Assembly (NCBI GenBank): GCA_964476705.1
Contig: CAYZBM010000025.1
Span: 1 to 23,269, forward strand
Direction of reading: 5' to 3'
Origin: CAYZBM01 sp964476705
Lineage (GTDB): Bacteria > Pseudomonadota > Alphaproteobacteria > Rickettsiales > UBA6187
Length of the DNA: 23,269 nucleotides
The notes under the pieces were generated by a model that did no database searches, had not been told where the DNA came from, and was given only the letters and a program-made list of their open reading frames with translations. The translations under genes were made by a program, and so were the position numbers. Shown here piece by piece: positions 7,978 through 15,525 of this stretch (the first letter of the stretch is position 1; every line of letters starts with the position of its first letter).

Positions 7978-8006
7978 ATTATAGCTTATTTTTAATTAAA
8001 TAGTAC
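7978..8006 (-). promoter_or_regulatory. Likely promoter of the suf operon
   Basis: On the minus strand a perfect TATAAT (7978-7983) lies 68 bases before the regulator's ATG. Seventeen bases upstream, the -35 position (8001-8006) reads GTACTA, which is a poor consensus but coincides exactly with one half of the dyad at 8001-8019. That arrangement fits a promoter controlled by a protein bound over -35. Confidence 0.45.
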
Positions 8007-8019
8007 CTAATTAGTACTA
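8001..8019. promoter_or_regulatory. Candidate operator between suf regulator and sufE
   Basis: TAGTAC, seven bases, GTACTA: a perfect 6-bp dyad with an inner CTAATTAG palindrome, in the 173-base divergent region. One arm occupies the -35 position of the suf promoter. The other lies 17 bases from TATACG (8037-8042), a possible -10 for sufE. Rrf2 dimers bind dyads of about this size. Assignment to this regulator is inference. Confidence 0.4.
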
Positions 8020-8083
8020 GTTGTATTGGCTGCGGTTATACGCCGATTTTTAGCTAGTTGCAAGGTTTTTTCTCATAAAAAAG

Positions 8084-8497
8084 ATGAATAATAATATAGA
8101 AAATACAGCAGAGAGTATAATTGAGGATTTTTCATTATTTTCCGATTGGGAAGATAAATATACTTATATTATAGATCTAGGTAAGCATCTGGATTTTTTG
8201 GATAATAAGTATAAAATAGATGAATTTAAGGTTTTGGGTTGTACTAGTCAAGTTTGGCTTAAAGCTGAAAAAGGGCCAGATCAAAGCTTTTATTTTTATG
8301 CTGATAGCGATTCTCATATTGTTAAAGGTCTGCTTGCCATTTTACTTAAAATCTATAATGGCAAAAATTCTGAGGAAATCTTAAGCTTTGAGGTGGAAGA
8401 TTTTTTTAGCAAATTAGGCTTAAAAGAACATTTAAGTCCTAGCCGGAGTAATGGATTTTTTGCGATTGTAAAGAAAATTAGAGATATAGTAGATTAA
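8084..8497 (+). CDS. sufE: SufE, sulfur acceptor and activator of SufS
   Basis: A 137-residue cytosolic protein of the SufE/CsdE family. C53 in GCTSQVWL is the persulfide-accepting cysteine. The N-terminal helix with EDFSLFSDWEDKYTYIIDLG, and later SPSRSNGF near residue 120, match the family. SufE takes sulfur from C378 of SufS and hands it to SufB. The gene is divergent from the suf operon and separated from its regulator by a short region with a shared dyad, so one factor may control both. Only an A-rich AAAAAAG ribosome site is visible. A 10-bp inverted repeat begins at its stop codon. Confidence 0.96.
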   Translation: MNNNIENTAESIIEDFSLFSDWEDKYTYIIDLGKHLDFLDNKYKIDEFKVLGCTSQVWLKAEKGPDQSFYFYADSDSHIVKGLLAILLKIYNGKNSEEILSFEVEDFFSKLGLKEHLSPSRSNGFFAIVKKIRDIVD

Positions 8498-8539
8498 GAA
8501 AGAATTGACAGTAAAATACATATATAATAAATTCTTTCT
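8497..8539 (+). repeat. Inverted repeat overlapping the sufE stop, weak terminator
   Basis: AGAAAGAATT (8497-8506) and AATTCTTTCT (8530-8539) are perfect 10-bp complements with a 23-base A/T-rich loop. The sequence after it (ATAATG) is not a T-run. It could end or stabilise the sufE message. The remaining 100 bases before the ExoD gene show nothing I recognise. Confidence 0.4.
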
Positions 8540-8641
8540 ATAATGCTACATATCCCGAAAAAACATATACTTACAATACTATTTTATGTTTTATTGAAGG
8601 CTCCATAAATACATTCATTTCAATTAAGAAATACTATATTG

Positions 8642-9319
8642 CTAAAACGCAAAATTAAATATTTTTTCAATAGCTAAAATAGTTGCATGAAAAGCTGTTC
8701 CTACCACTAAAAAAGTAACTATAAAACTTATTACTGTACTTATAAAACCAAAGATTACTAATAAACCATCACGTTCTAATATAGCTATAGCCAGCAATAA
8801 TATTGTAAAGGCTGGTAACCAATTACAAAATGGAATTGGTAAAGTTAAGATTGAAGCAAGTGCTAAAATCCAAAAAGCGATAAATCTTTCCATTTTTATG
8901 CTAGTAAGATTCAAAAAACGTGGTCTTATTAGATTTTCACTTTTTTTAATATAGGGAAGACAATAATTAATAATTTTTTTAAAGTCCTTACGATTAATTT
9001 TACGATCGACAACAAATTTAGGAAACCATGGTTCTTTCCTGCCGATTAATAACTGGATAGAAATAAATATTATAGATAAACCAAAAATAGCTGAAATTCC
9101 TGGAGCTGGGATAAAATTTGGTAAGGTAAATATTATAATTAGTAAAGCAAAAGATCTTTCACCTAAAGCGGCTTTTATATCATTAAAGCTTATTTTGTTG
9201 CTTTCTATATTATCTGAGAATTGCTCTAAAATTTCAGATATTTTTTTATTACCTGGAATTATCTCTTTTCGGTTTAATTTTTTTGCATTTTTATTAAATT
9301 GTTGAAAATATTTTTTCAT
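8642..9319 (-). CDS. ExoD-family multi-pass membrane protein
   Basis: A 225-residue protein of the ExoD family, named after a rhizobial locus affecting exopolysaccharide; its biochemical role is unknown. The family pattern is clear. A cytosolic N-terminus (ISEILEQFSDN, then GERSFALLIIIFTLPNFIPAPG at about 52-74) leads into GLSIIFISIQLLIGRKEPWFP. A polar stretch follows, and then three or four hydrophobic segments from about residue 145 (WILALASILTLPIPFCNWLPA, then GLLVIFGFISTVIS). It lies in the inner membrane. It is divergent from the photolyase, with 81 bases between. No Shine-Dalgarno is evident, but the start fits the family length. Nothing around it suggests a polysaccharide cluster. Confidence 0.88.
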   Translation of the reverse strand: MKKYFQQFNKNAKKLNRKEIIPGNKKISEILEQFSDNIESNKISFNDIKAALGERSFALLIIIFTLPNFIPAPGISAIFGLSIIFISIQLLIGRKEPWFPKFVVDRKINRKDFKKIINYCLPYIKKSENLIRPRFLNLTSIKMERFIAFWILALASILTLPIPFCNWLPAFTILLLAIAILERDGLLVIFGFISTVISFIVTFLVVGTAFHATILAIEKIFNFAF

Positions 9320-9400
9320 TGCTAAATAATTTTATAACTTGCGATTAATAAAGATTATGCCATAACTTCTTTGTAGTACAACAATTTATATCTATTTAAT

Positions 9401-10840
9401 ATGCAAAAAACTATTATTTTATTTAAACAAGATCTAAGACTAGCGGATAATCCAGCTTTATACCATGGAGTTAAGGATGGCGCTATAATACCAGTTTATA
9501 TTTTAGATGAAATTAATTTAACTAAAATGGGTGGGGCTAGTAAATGGTGGTTATATCATAGTCTATTATCTCTAAAAAAATCTCTACAAAAAGAAGATGC
9601 AGATATTATTTTAGCTAAAGGTGATACTATAAAAGAGTTGGAAGTTATTATTAAAAATAGCGGTGCTAATGCAATATATTTTAATAATTTATATGATCCT
9701 AAATCAGTATTATTAGAAACAAAAATTGCTGAATATTTTACCAAAAAGAAAATATTGGTTAAAAGTTTTAATGGTAATTTATTATTTGATCCTAGAAAAA
9801 TCAGAAATAAACAAGGTGGCTATTTTAAAGTATTTACACCATTTTGGAAGTCATTATCAATAAAACTTGATGATATTGAAGTTTTGCCAAATCCTGATTT
9901 TAAAAATAAAACTCTAAAAAATATTGCTAATTTAAGTTTAGATATAAAAAAGTTGGAATTATTACCGAAAGATTATAATTGGGCCGATAAGCTTAATCAA
10001 TATTGGCAAGTAGGGGAGGAAGCAGCCTTTGCTAAATTAATATATTTTTTAGAAAATATTATTTGTTTTTATAAAAATGGTCGGGATATTCCAGCAAAAG
10101 CAGCAACATCTAGTCTTTCTCCTTATTTACATTTTGGGGAAATAAGTGTTAGGCATATAGTTAGTCTAACTAAGATGAAAATGGAAATAGGTGATCTAGC
10201 TAAGGGTGCTAGCATAAATGATATAGAGCGTTTTTTTAGTGAACTTGGTTGGCGAGAATTTTCTAATCACTTATTATATCATTTTCCTAAACTTATTTCA
10301 GAACCTTTCAATCCAAGATTTAGTAAGTTTACCTGGGAAGATAATAAAAAATTACTAAAAAAATGGCAATTAGGCAAAACAGGTTATCCAATAGTTGATG
10401 CTGGTATGCGTGAACTTTGGGAAACCGGTTACATGCATAATAGAGTTAGAATGGTGGTTGCTTCGTTCTTAACTAAACATCTTTTAATTAATTGGCAATA
10501 TGGAGCCGAGTGGTTTTTTGATACTTTAGTTGATGCTGATATTCCAAATAATATTTCAAGTTGGCAATGGGTAGCTGGATCTGGCGCTGATGCAGCTCCT
10601 TATTTTCGGATTTTTAATCCGATATTACAGGGTGAAAGATTTGATCCCCATGGCGAATATATAAAAAAATGGTTACCAGTTTTAAAAGATTTGCCGACAA
10701 AATTTATTCATGCGCCTTGGACAGCAGGGGATATTGAGCTAAAAATGGCTAATATTACTTTAGGTAAAAATTATCCAAAACCTCTAGTGGAGCATAGCGA
10801 GGCACGAGATAAAGCTATGGCTTTGTACAAGAAATTGTAA
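9401..10840 (+). CDS. phrB: Class I deoxyribodipyrimidine photolyase
   Basis: A 479-residue flavoprotein that repairs UV-induced cyclobutane pyrimidine dimers with light. Residues 1-130 are the Rossmann-like antenna domain (ILFKQDLRLADNPAL). The FAD domain holds TSSLSPYLHFGEIS (236-249), ELGWREFSNH (281-290), GKTGYPIVDAGMREL and MHNRVRM. The electron-transfer tryptophan triad is intact: W312, W365 and W388, each exactly six residues after E. coli W306, W359 and W382. WQWVAGSGADAAPYFRIFNP contains the expected substrate-pocket residues. I see no sign of decay, so it should be active. No Shine-Dalgarno is seen. It faces the unrecognised gene at 10879 tail to tail. Cryptochrome-like function is possible but less likely given this similarity. 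Confidence 0.93.
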   Translation: MQKTIILFKQDLRLADNPALYHGVKDGAIIPVYILDEINLTKMGGASKWWLYHSLLSLKKSLQKEDADIILAKGDTIKELEVIIKNSGANAIYFNNLYDPKSVLLETKIAEYFTKKKILVKSFNGNLLFDPRKIRNKQGGYFKVFTPFWKSLSIKLDDIEVLPNPDFKNKTLKNIANLSLDIKKLELLPKDYNWADKLNQYWQVGEEAAFAKLIYFLENIICFYKNGRDIPAKAATSSLSPYLHFGEISVRHIVSLTKMKMEIGDLAKGASINDIERFFSELGWREFSNHLLYHFPKLISEPFNPRFSKFTWEDNKKLLKKWQLGKTGYPIVDAGMRELWETGYMHNRVRMVVASFLTKHLLINWQYGAEWFFDTLVDADIPNNISSWQWVAGSGADAAPYFRIFNPILQGERFDPHGEYIKKWLPVLKDLPTKFIHAPWTAGDIELKMANITLGKNYPKPLVEHSEARDKAMALYKKL

Positions 10841-10878
10841 TTTATAAACTAATCTTGGGAAAGTTTTTTTAAAATATT

Positions 10879-11784
10879 TTACTCTCTTCCTTGTGGTCTA
10901 TCATTAGCAGATTTACCATCTTTCTTTGTACAATCTCTTAAGAAGGTAAATGGGACCTCCCATAATTTTTTAGCAAATTGTTCACATTCGTTAGTTTTTT
11001 TAGTATCTGCATTAACTTCGGCAAAGGCTGCAAAAGTAGCTATAGTAGCTATTCCTTCAGGTTGATCGATATCTTTTGAATATGCGTCTTTTAACCGTGG
11101 AAAAAGTGTATTGAAATTATACTTATCTAAGCCGAATTTACTCTTTAGATCGCTAGCTTTGAGTATTGATTTAGCACAAGAAAGAGAATTTCTATATAGT
11201 AATCTTAGAGGTTCTATGGATCCTGAAATTCCTTCAGAGCACTTATTTGCAATTTCTTTTATATTGGTAATAGACCACTCTACTTGTGCAGCGATTGTCC
11301 CGGCTCTTAATTGAAAATTCAAATCTTCAGGATCTAGACCGTACCTTATTTTAATGTTTCCTTTCTCATCAACGTGTGTATTTGTATTTTCTGGTAAATC
11401 GTTAGTAAAGGTTATAGTTTTGCCTGATAAAACAAATTTACATGCTTCTACATGTTTGATCAGTGGAGGTATAACGCGGTCTGTTACGAATCTCCTAAAT
11501 CTTTTGAGAGGAACATTTAATTTTGGATCTTTTTTAACGGTGCCTTCATTATTTATCTTGTTGACTACACGATCTACAAGTTCATCTGATGGTGTTTTAT
11601 ACAAGGTAACAGTATAATCAGGTTCAACAGATTTATCATAATCACTTTGTTCATAAACTTTATCCCCCTTCAGATACAAAGGCTTAGTTTTGTAAACAGG
11701 TTGACCATTAGAGCCAACATGATCATGTAATGAACCTGTTGATGTACCCACGTACGTTGTATTTACTGTTAAATCGCCTGGCAT
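10879..11784 (-). CDS. Unrecognised 301-residue soluble protein
   Basis: I do not recognise this protein. It has no signal peptide, no membrane segment and no obvious repeats. The first 60 residues are polar and rich in Gly, Thr and Tyr. Residues 85-110 are basic (VPLKRFRRFVTDRVIPPLIKH). Residues 140-200 look folded (IKIRYGLDPEDLNFQLRAGT, then helical segments). Five cysteines are scattered (115, 182, 203, 267, 285). The C-terminus is short, charged and flexible (CTKKDGKSANDRPQGRE). The gene uses Gly, Pro and GC-richer codons more than its neighbours and has its own strong -35. That would fit a recently acquired gene or a secreted effector, but nothing shows secretion directly. The reading frame is long and uninterrupted, so a real product is likely. 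Confidence 0.75.
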   Translation of the reverse strand: MPGDLTVNTTYVGTSTGSLHDHVGSNGQPVYKTKPLYLKGDKVYEQSDYDKSVEPDYTVTLYKTPSDELVDRVVNKINNEGTVKKDPKLNVPLKRFRRFVTDRVIPPLIKHVEACKFVLSGKTITFTNDLPENTNTHVDEKGNIKIRYGLDPEDLNFQLRAGTIAAQVEWSITNIKEIANKCSEGISGSIEPLRLLYRNSLSCAKSILKASDLKSKFGLDKYNFNTLFPRLKDAYSKDIDQPEGIATIATFAAFAEVNADTKKTNECEQFAKKLWEVPFTFLRDCTKKDGKSANDRPQGRE

Positions 11785-11837
11785 ATAATGTATGAGCTTT
11801 AAATGTTAATTGAAGTTGGGATAATTATTGTCTTAAT

Positions 11838-11866
11838 ATCATTACAGTCTTGGCTCGTCTTGTCAA
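11838..11866 (-). promoter_or_regulatory. Promoter of the unrecognised 301-residue protein
   Basis: On the minus strand a perfect TTGACA (11861-11866) is followed after exactly 17 bases by AATGAT (11838-11843, 4/6 to TATAAT), 54 bases before the ATG. It is among the best -35 matches in the window. The MFS gene starts divergently, and TTGTTA plus TATTTT on the plus strand nearby could serve it. Confidence 0.5.
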
Positions 11867-11949
11867 CAATAATCTTGTTAATAGTAAAAGAAAATTCTAT
11901 TTTAATTTTATATTTAACTCGTTTTTAATAAATTTTTCTATTAAATATT

Positions 11950-13188
11950 ATGGCTTTATCCTTTGCGGTTTTAAAAATTCGGGATTTTCGGTTATTACTT
12001 TCCGGAAGAATTTGTGCGTTGATGGCAATGCAAGCGCAAGCCATTATTGTAGGTTGGCAGATTTATTCATTAACTAATGATCCTTTAATGCTAGGACTAG
12101 TTGGGCTTACTGAAGCCTTACCAGCCATAGCCTGCGCGCTTTTTGCCGGGCATATTGTAGATAATAGTAAACCTTATAAAATATATTTATTATGTATAGG
12201 TTTTTTAGTTATAAATGTTTTTATAGTTTATTTATTTGCCGGCGGCATAATTTCTGTGCCAGATAGCACTAAAATTAAGATAATTTTTGCTGGAGTGTTT
12301 TTCTCTGGGATAGTTCGTAGTTTTGTTATGCCGGCGTCATTTTCATTATTTCCTCAAATTGTACCTAGGGATAAATTTCCAGCGGCCTCAGCATGGATGA
12401 GTAGTGGTTTTCAGTTTTCTGCGATAATTGGTCCTACAATAGCTGGTTTAGTTTATGGTGGTTATGGAGTTAAAATTGCTTGGATTTTACCACTTATATT
12501 AATAACTATAACTTTTATATTGTTACTAGCTATTGGTAATCATCCGAAAACTTATAAAAATAGTAATAAAAGAGAAGCTACGGTAAAAAGTATTCATGCG
12601 GGAATAAAATTTATTTTTCATAATAAAATAATTTTATCGATTATGACTTTGGATATGTTTGCGGTTTTATTTGGTGGAGCGGTATCTATATTGCCAGCCT
12701 TTGCTGCTGAAGTTTTGCATTTGGGTAGTGAAGGTCTAGGGTTACTTAGGGCAGCTCCAGCCTTAGGAGCTATAATTACTGCACTTATTTTAGCTTTAAA
12801 ACCAATGAAAAATATTAAAGGCTCTTTATTGTTTTTTGCGGTATCGGCTTTTGGGCTTTGTATGCTGGGCTTTGCCTTAAGCACTAGCTTTATTATGGCT
12901 ATGTTCTTTTTGGCTTTAAGTGGAGTCTTTGATAGTATTAGCATGATTATTAGAGCTACTTTAATGCAGGTTCTAACGCCAGAGAATATGCGCGGTCGGG
13001 TTTCGTCGGTAAATAGTATGTTTATTATTTCATCAAATGAAATTGGGGCTTTTGAATCTGGGGTTGCCGCAAGATTAATGGGGATAGTTCCCTCAATTAT
13101 CTTTGGCGGGGCTATGACTCTAGTGGTAGTTGGAGCTATTGCCTATGTCTTTCCTAATTTATGGAAAGAGAAGGTTAAGGTGGATTAG
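11950..13188 (+). CDS. MFS exporter, DHA3 (EntS-like) group
   Basis: A 412-residue inner-membrane transporter with the usual run of about 12 hydrophobic segments. Motifs of the DHA3/MFS_3 group are visible: SGRICALMAMQAQAIIVGWQIY at the start, GHIVDNSKPYKIY after helix 2 (the group's form of motif A), FPQIVPRDKFPAASAWMSSGFQFSA in the middle loop, and TPENMRGRVSSVNSMFIISSNE near residue 345. Relatives export siderophores or drugs; the substrate here cannot be inferred. The start follows directly on an A/T-rich stretch without a Shine-Dalgarno, but MALSFAVLKIRDFRLLLSGR fits the family N-terminus. It converges with the ATPase gene at 13207, leaving only 18 bases between stops. Confidence 0.87.
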   Translation: MALSFAVLKIRDFRLLLSGRICALMAMQAQAIIVGWQIYSLTNDPLMLGLVGLTEALPAIACALFAGHIVDNSKPYKIYLLCIGFLVINVFIVYLFAGGIISVPDSTKIKIIFAGVFFSGIVRSFVMPASFSLFPQIVPRDKFPAASAWMSSGFQFSAIIGPTIAGLVYGGYGVKIAWILPLILITITFILLLAIGNHPKTYKNSNKREATVKSIHAGIKFIFHNKIILSIMTLDMFAVLFGGAVSILPAFAAEVLHLGSEGLGLLRAAPALGAIITALILALKPMKNIKGSLLFFAVSAFGLCMLGFALSTSFIMAMFFLALSGVFDSISMIIRATLMQVLTPENMRGRVSSVNSMFIISSNEIGAFESGVAARLMGIVPSIIFGGAMTLVVVGAIAYVFPNLWKEKVKVD

Positions 13189-13206
13189 GTTTGTTTATGC
13201 TAAACT

Positions 13207-14655
13207 CTAAGCTAAGATAGTTTTGTTATCTTTACCAGCTATTAGGCAAGCAATATGAGCTGGAATTAAAAATATTTTCTTTTTTAATTCTGGATTATCA
13301 GTTTTGAGGTATCCTAGATCGCTGTCATTTCCAGTTATTACGTAAGATCTAGTTACATTTTCTTTTTGTAATAAGGTTATTAAGCCTTTTAATTTATTGC
13401 AGGTAACCTGACTTAAAGAATATTTAGCTTCAAAAGCTATAATTTCTGCTCCATATTTACAAATTATATCAACTTCTTTTTGATCACTTGGGTTTCTAAA
13501 ATAATAAAAATTAGGACTAATATCGTAGTATCTTGCATATAAATGTTTTAAGAAAATACTTTCAATAATTTGGCCTAGCTTTTTTCTTTCTTGTAAAACA
13601 TTATCGCTATTTAATAACATGCTAGAGGTAAGTATTGGATCGGCAAGATATATTTTAGGCTGACCTTTTAGAATAGATTTTCCTGAAGCGTAAGGTTTTA
13701 AACGATAAATTAAATTAGCTGCTTCTAGTATTTTTAGATAATTAGCAATTGAAATTGGTTGGATTCCTAGATTACTAGCAACAGTATTTAAGTTGAATAT
13801 TCCTCCATCGTTAACGCAGAGATAAAAAAATAAATTTTCGACATCAAGTACATTCCTTACATCAAATATTGTAGTTAAATCGCGTTTTAAAATTTTATCC
13901 AACAGATCTTCACGAATGAGTTTCTGGGCATCTTTAAAGTCGATATTAATTAGCTGAGGGAAGCCGCCTCTAGTAATATATTCATTGAAATAAGGTAAAA
14001 AAGATCTTGCTGTTACGCTTAAATTAATTAAATCATTTTCTTTTAGTTTCTGCAAATCAATAAAATTTTCTATACCAGTAAAATTTTTCGTTGGTATGTC
14101 TTTAAATTGCAGGAATTCGTAGAAAGAAAGAGTAGTTAATTTGATAGTATGCCATCTTCCAACACCAGACTCTGTATTTTTTTTATGTAATGGTATTGCT
14201 GATCCTGTTACGGTAATTTGTCTTTCTTTGTGAAAATCTACTTGATGCTTAAGCCAAGTTTGCCAATGTTCTGCATATTGAATTTCATCTAAAAATAAAT
14301 ATTCTTGGGTTGATTTATTTTTCTGTAGTTTTAATTCCTGCCAGAAATCAATTGTTTTTTCAATGCCAATTAATTTAATTAGCGGGTGGTCAAAAGTTAA
14401 GTATAATATATTTTCAGGTGGTATATTTTGATTTTTAATTAAATCATCTATTATTTGCTGCATTAAAGTAGTTTTGCCTACTTGCCTTGCGCCGCTTAAT
14501 AAAATGGCTCTTTTAGCTGGAGGGTTAATTACCCATTTTTGTAATTCATGAAATACTATTCTTTTATTAGGCTCAATAGAACTATTTTTCCCCTGCCACC
14601 AAGGATTATAATTATTTAAGACGTTAAATATTTCTGTTTTTTCGTATATTTCCAT
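13207..14655 (-). CDS. AAA ATPase with DUF4143 and nuclease-like C-terminus
   Basis: A 482-residue protein of the AAA_14/DUF4143 family, common in bacteria and of unknown function. Walker A is GARQVGKTT (55-63), Walker B is YLFLDEIQY (119-127), and ITVTGSA follows as a sensor-like element. A helical DUF4143 region lies at about residues 250-350 (KRDLTTIFDVRN, then LGIQPISIANYLKILEAANLIYRL, a winged-helix-like segment). The last 120 residues show YYFRNPSDQKEVDII...IIAFEAKYS, the D...ExK arrangement of restriction-endonuclease-like folds. It is a solo gene between MFS and kdpE, on the same strand as kdp but separated by 162 bases with several palindromes. No Shine-Dalgarno is seen. Confidence 0.85.
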   Translation of the reverse strand: MEIYEKTEIFNVLNNYNPWWQGKNSSIEPNKRIVFHELQKWVINPPAKRAILLSGARQVGKTTLMQQIIDDLIKNQNIPPENILYLTFDHPLIKLIGIEKTIDFWQELKLQKNKSTQEYLFLDEIQYAEHWQTWLKHQVDFHKERQITVTGSAIPLHKKNTESGVGRWHTIKLTTLSFYEFLQFKDIPTKNFTGIENFIDLQKLKENDLINLSVTARSFLPYFNEYITRGGFPQLINIDFKDAQKLIREDLLDKILKRDLTTIFDVRNVLDVENLFFYLCVNDGGIFNLNTVASNLGIQPISIANYLKILEAANLIYRLKPYASGKSILKGQPKIYLADPILTSSMLLNSDNVLQERKKLGQIIESIFLKHLYARYYDISPNFYYFRNPSDQKEVDIICKYGAEIIAFEAKYSLSQVTCNKLKGLITLLQKENVTRSYVITGNDSDLGYLKTDNPELKKKIFLIPAHIACLIAGKDNKTILA

Positions 14656-14686
14656 AAAATTAAGGTAAATATGGTTAATTTATCTA

Positions 14687-14743
14687 TTACTATAGTAACA
14701 TATTATGCTATAAATAGCAAATCTAATATAGTATACTATATTA
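14687..14743. repeat. Cluster of three perfect palindromes upstream of the ATPase
   Basis: Three perfect palindromic elements lie within 57 bases: TTACTATAGTAA (14687-14698, 12 bp), TGCTAT-AA-ATAGCA (14706-14719) and TAATATAGTATACTATATTA (14724-14743, 20 bp). The first and third share ACTATA/TATAGT cores, and TTATAGTATA recurs about 20 bases further on. They lie between the kdpE stop and the ATPase start, in the ATPase promoter region. No T-run follows on the minus strand, so operator sites are more likely than a kdp terminator. Confidence 0.6.
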
Positions 14744-14817
14744 CTTTTTGTATTTTTAAGATATTATAGTATATGAAAATTGACATTTGTTTTAGAAAAA
14801 TGGCTGTTTGCTTAAGA

Positions 14818-15507
14818 TTATTCCTTAAATTTATAACCAACGCCAGCTTCAGTAATAATATATTTAGGCTGCATAGGGTCGTCACCGAGTTTAGCTCTAA
14901 GATTTTTGGTGTATATACGTAGATAATGATTGTTTTCTAGAGAATTTTTCCCCCATACTTCTTTAAGTAATTGTTTGTGAGTTAAAACTTTTCCAGCATT
15001 TTTTACTAAACAGATAAGTAATTTATACTCGATTTTAGTTAGGTGGATTTCTATATCTTTTAGCAAAACTAATCTTTTTTCAAGGTTAATAGTAAGGTCG
15101 CCAATTTTTAATATTTTTAAATTAGGATCGGTATTTTTTTGGCTGTGTCTTATGGCTACTTTTAAACGGGCAAGTAGTTCGCCAGAATTAAAAGGTTTGG
15201 TTATATAATCATCTGCGCCTAATTCTAAAGCATTTACTTTATCTTCTTCTTTTCCTCTAGCTGAAAGCACAATTATTGGTACGCTTAACCAAGCACGAAT
15301 ATTTTTTATCACTTCTATACCATCTATATCTGGTAGACTTAAATCTAGAATTATTAATTCTGGCGGATATAAAGAAATTAAATTAATTCCATCTTTAGCA
15401 TTTTCAGCAAATTTAGCTTCATAACCATGATTAGATAAAATGCTATTTAAGAATTTACGAATTTCTGGTTCGTCTTCTATAACTACTACTTGGATTTTTA
15501 ATGTCAT
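14818..15507 (-). CDS. kdpE: KdpE response regulator
   Basis: A 229-residue OmpR-type response regulator. The receiver domain (1-120) has the acidic pair E11/D12, phosphoacceptor D55 in LIILDLSLPDIDG, T/S in VLSARG and K104 in DDYITKPF. The C-terminal winged helix (about 130-229) ends in GVGYKF. It activates kdp transcription when phosphorylated by KdpD. It is the last gene of the operon, 18 bases after kdpD, with a weak GAGA ribosome site. The repeats at 21873-21919 upstream of the operon are its probable targets. No clear terminator follows. Confidence 0.95.
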   Translation of the reverse strand: MTLKIQVVVIEDEPEIRKFLNSILSNHGYEAKFAENAKDGINLISLYPPELIILDLSLPDIDGIEVIKNIRAWLSVPIIVLSARGKEEDKVNALELGADDYITKPFNSGELLARLKVAIRHSQKNTDPNLKILKIGDLTINLEKRLVLLKDIEIHLTKIEYKLLICLVKNAGKVLTHKQLLKEVWGKNSLENNHYLRIYTKNLRAKLGDDPMQPKYIITEAGVGYKFKE

Positions 15508-15525
15508 AATTTTATCTCTATAACT

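Noticed and set aside
11250..11320. Possible metallopeptidase active site in the 301-residue protein
   Set aside because: The helix resembles some peptidase helices, but there is no HExxH or other metal-binding pattern, so I do not assign the function.
12618..12944. 108-codon minus-strand ORF, Lys/Ala-rich
   Set aside because: Shadow of the MFS gene; composition is explained by the complementary hydrophobic codons.
13207..14743. DUF4143 ATPase plus palindromes as a defence or toxin system
   Set aside because: It is a solo gene with no partner, no toxin-like neighbour and no mobile element; this ATPase family is widespread and its role unknown.
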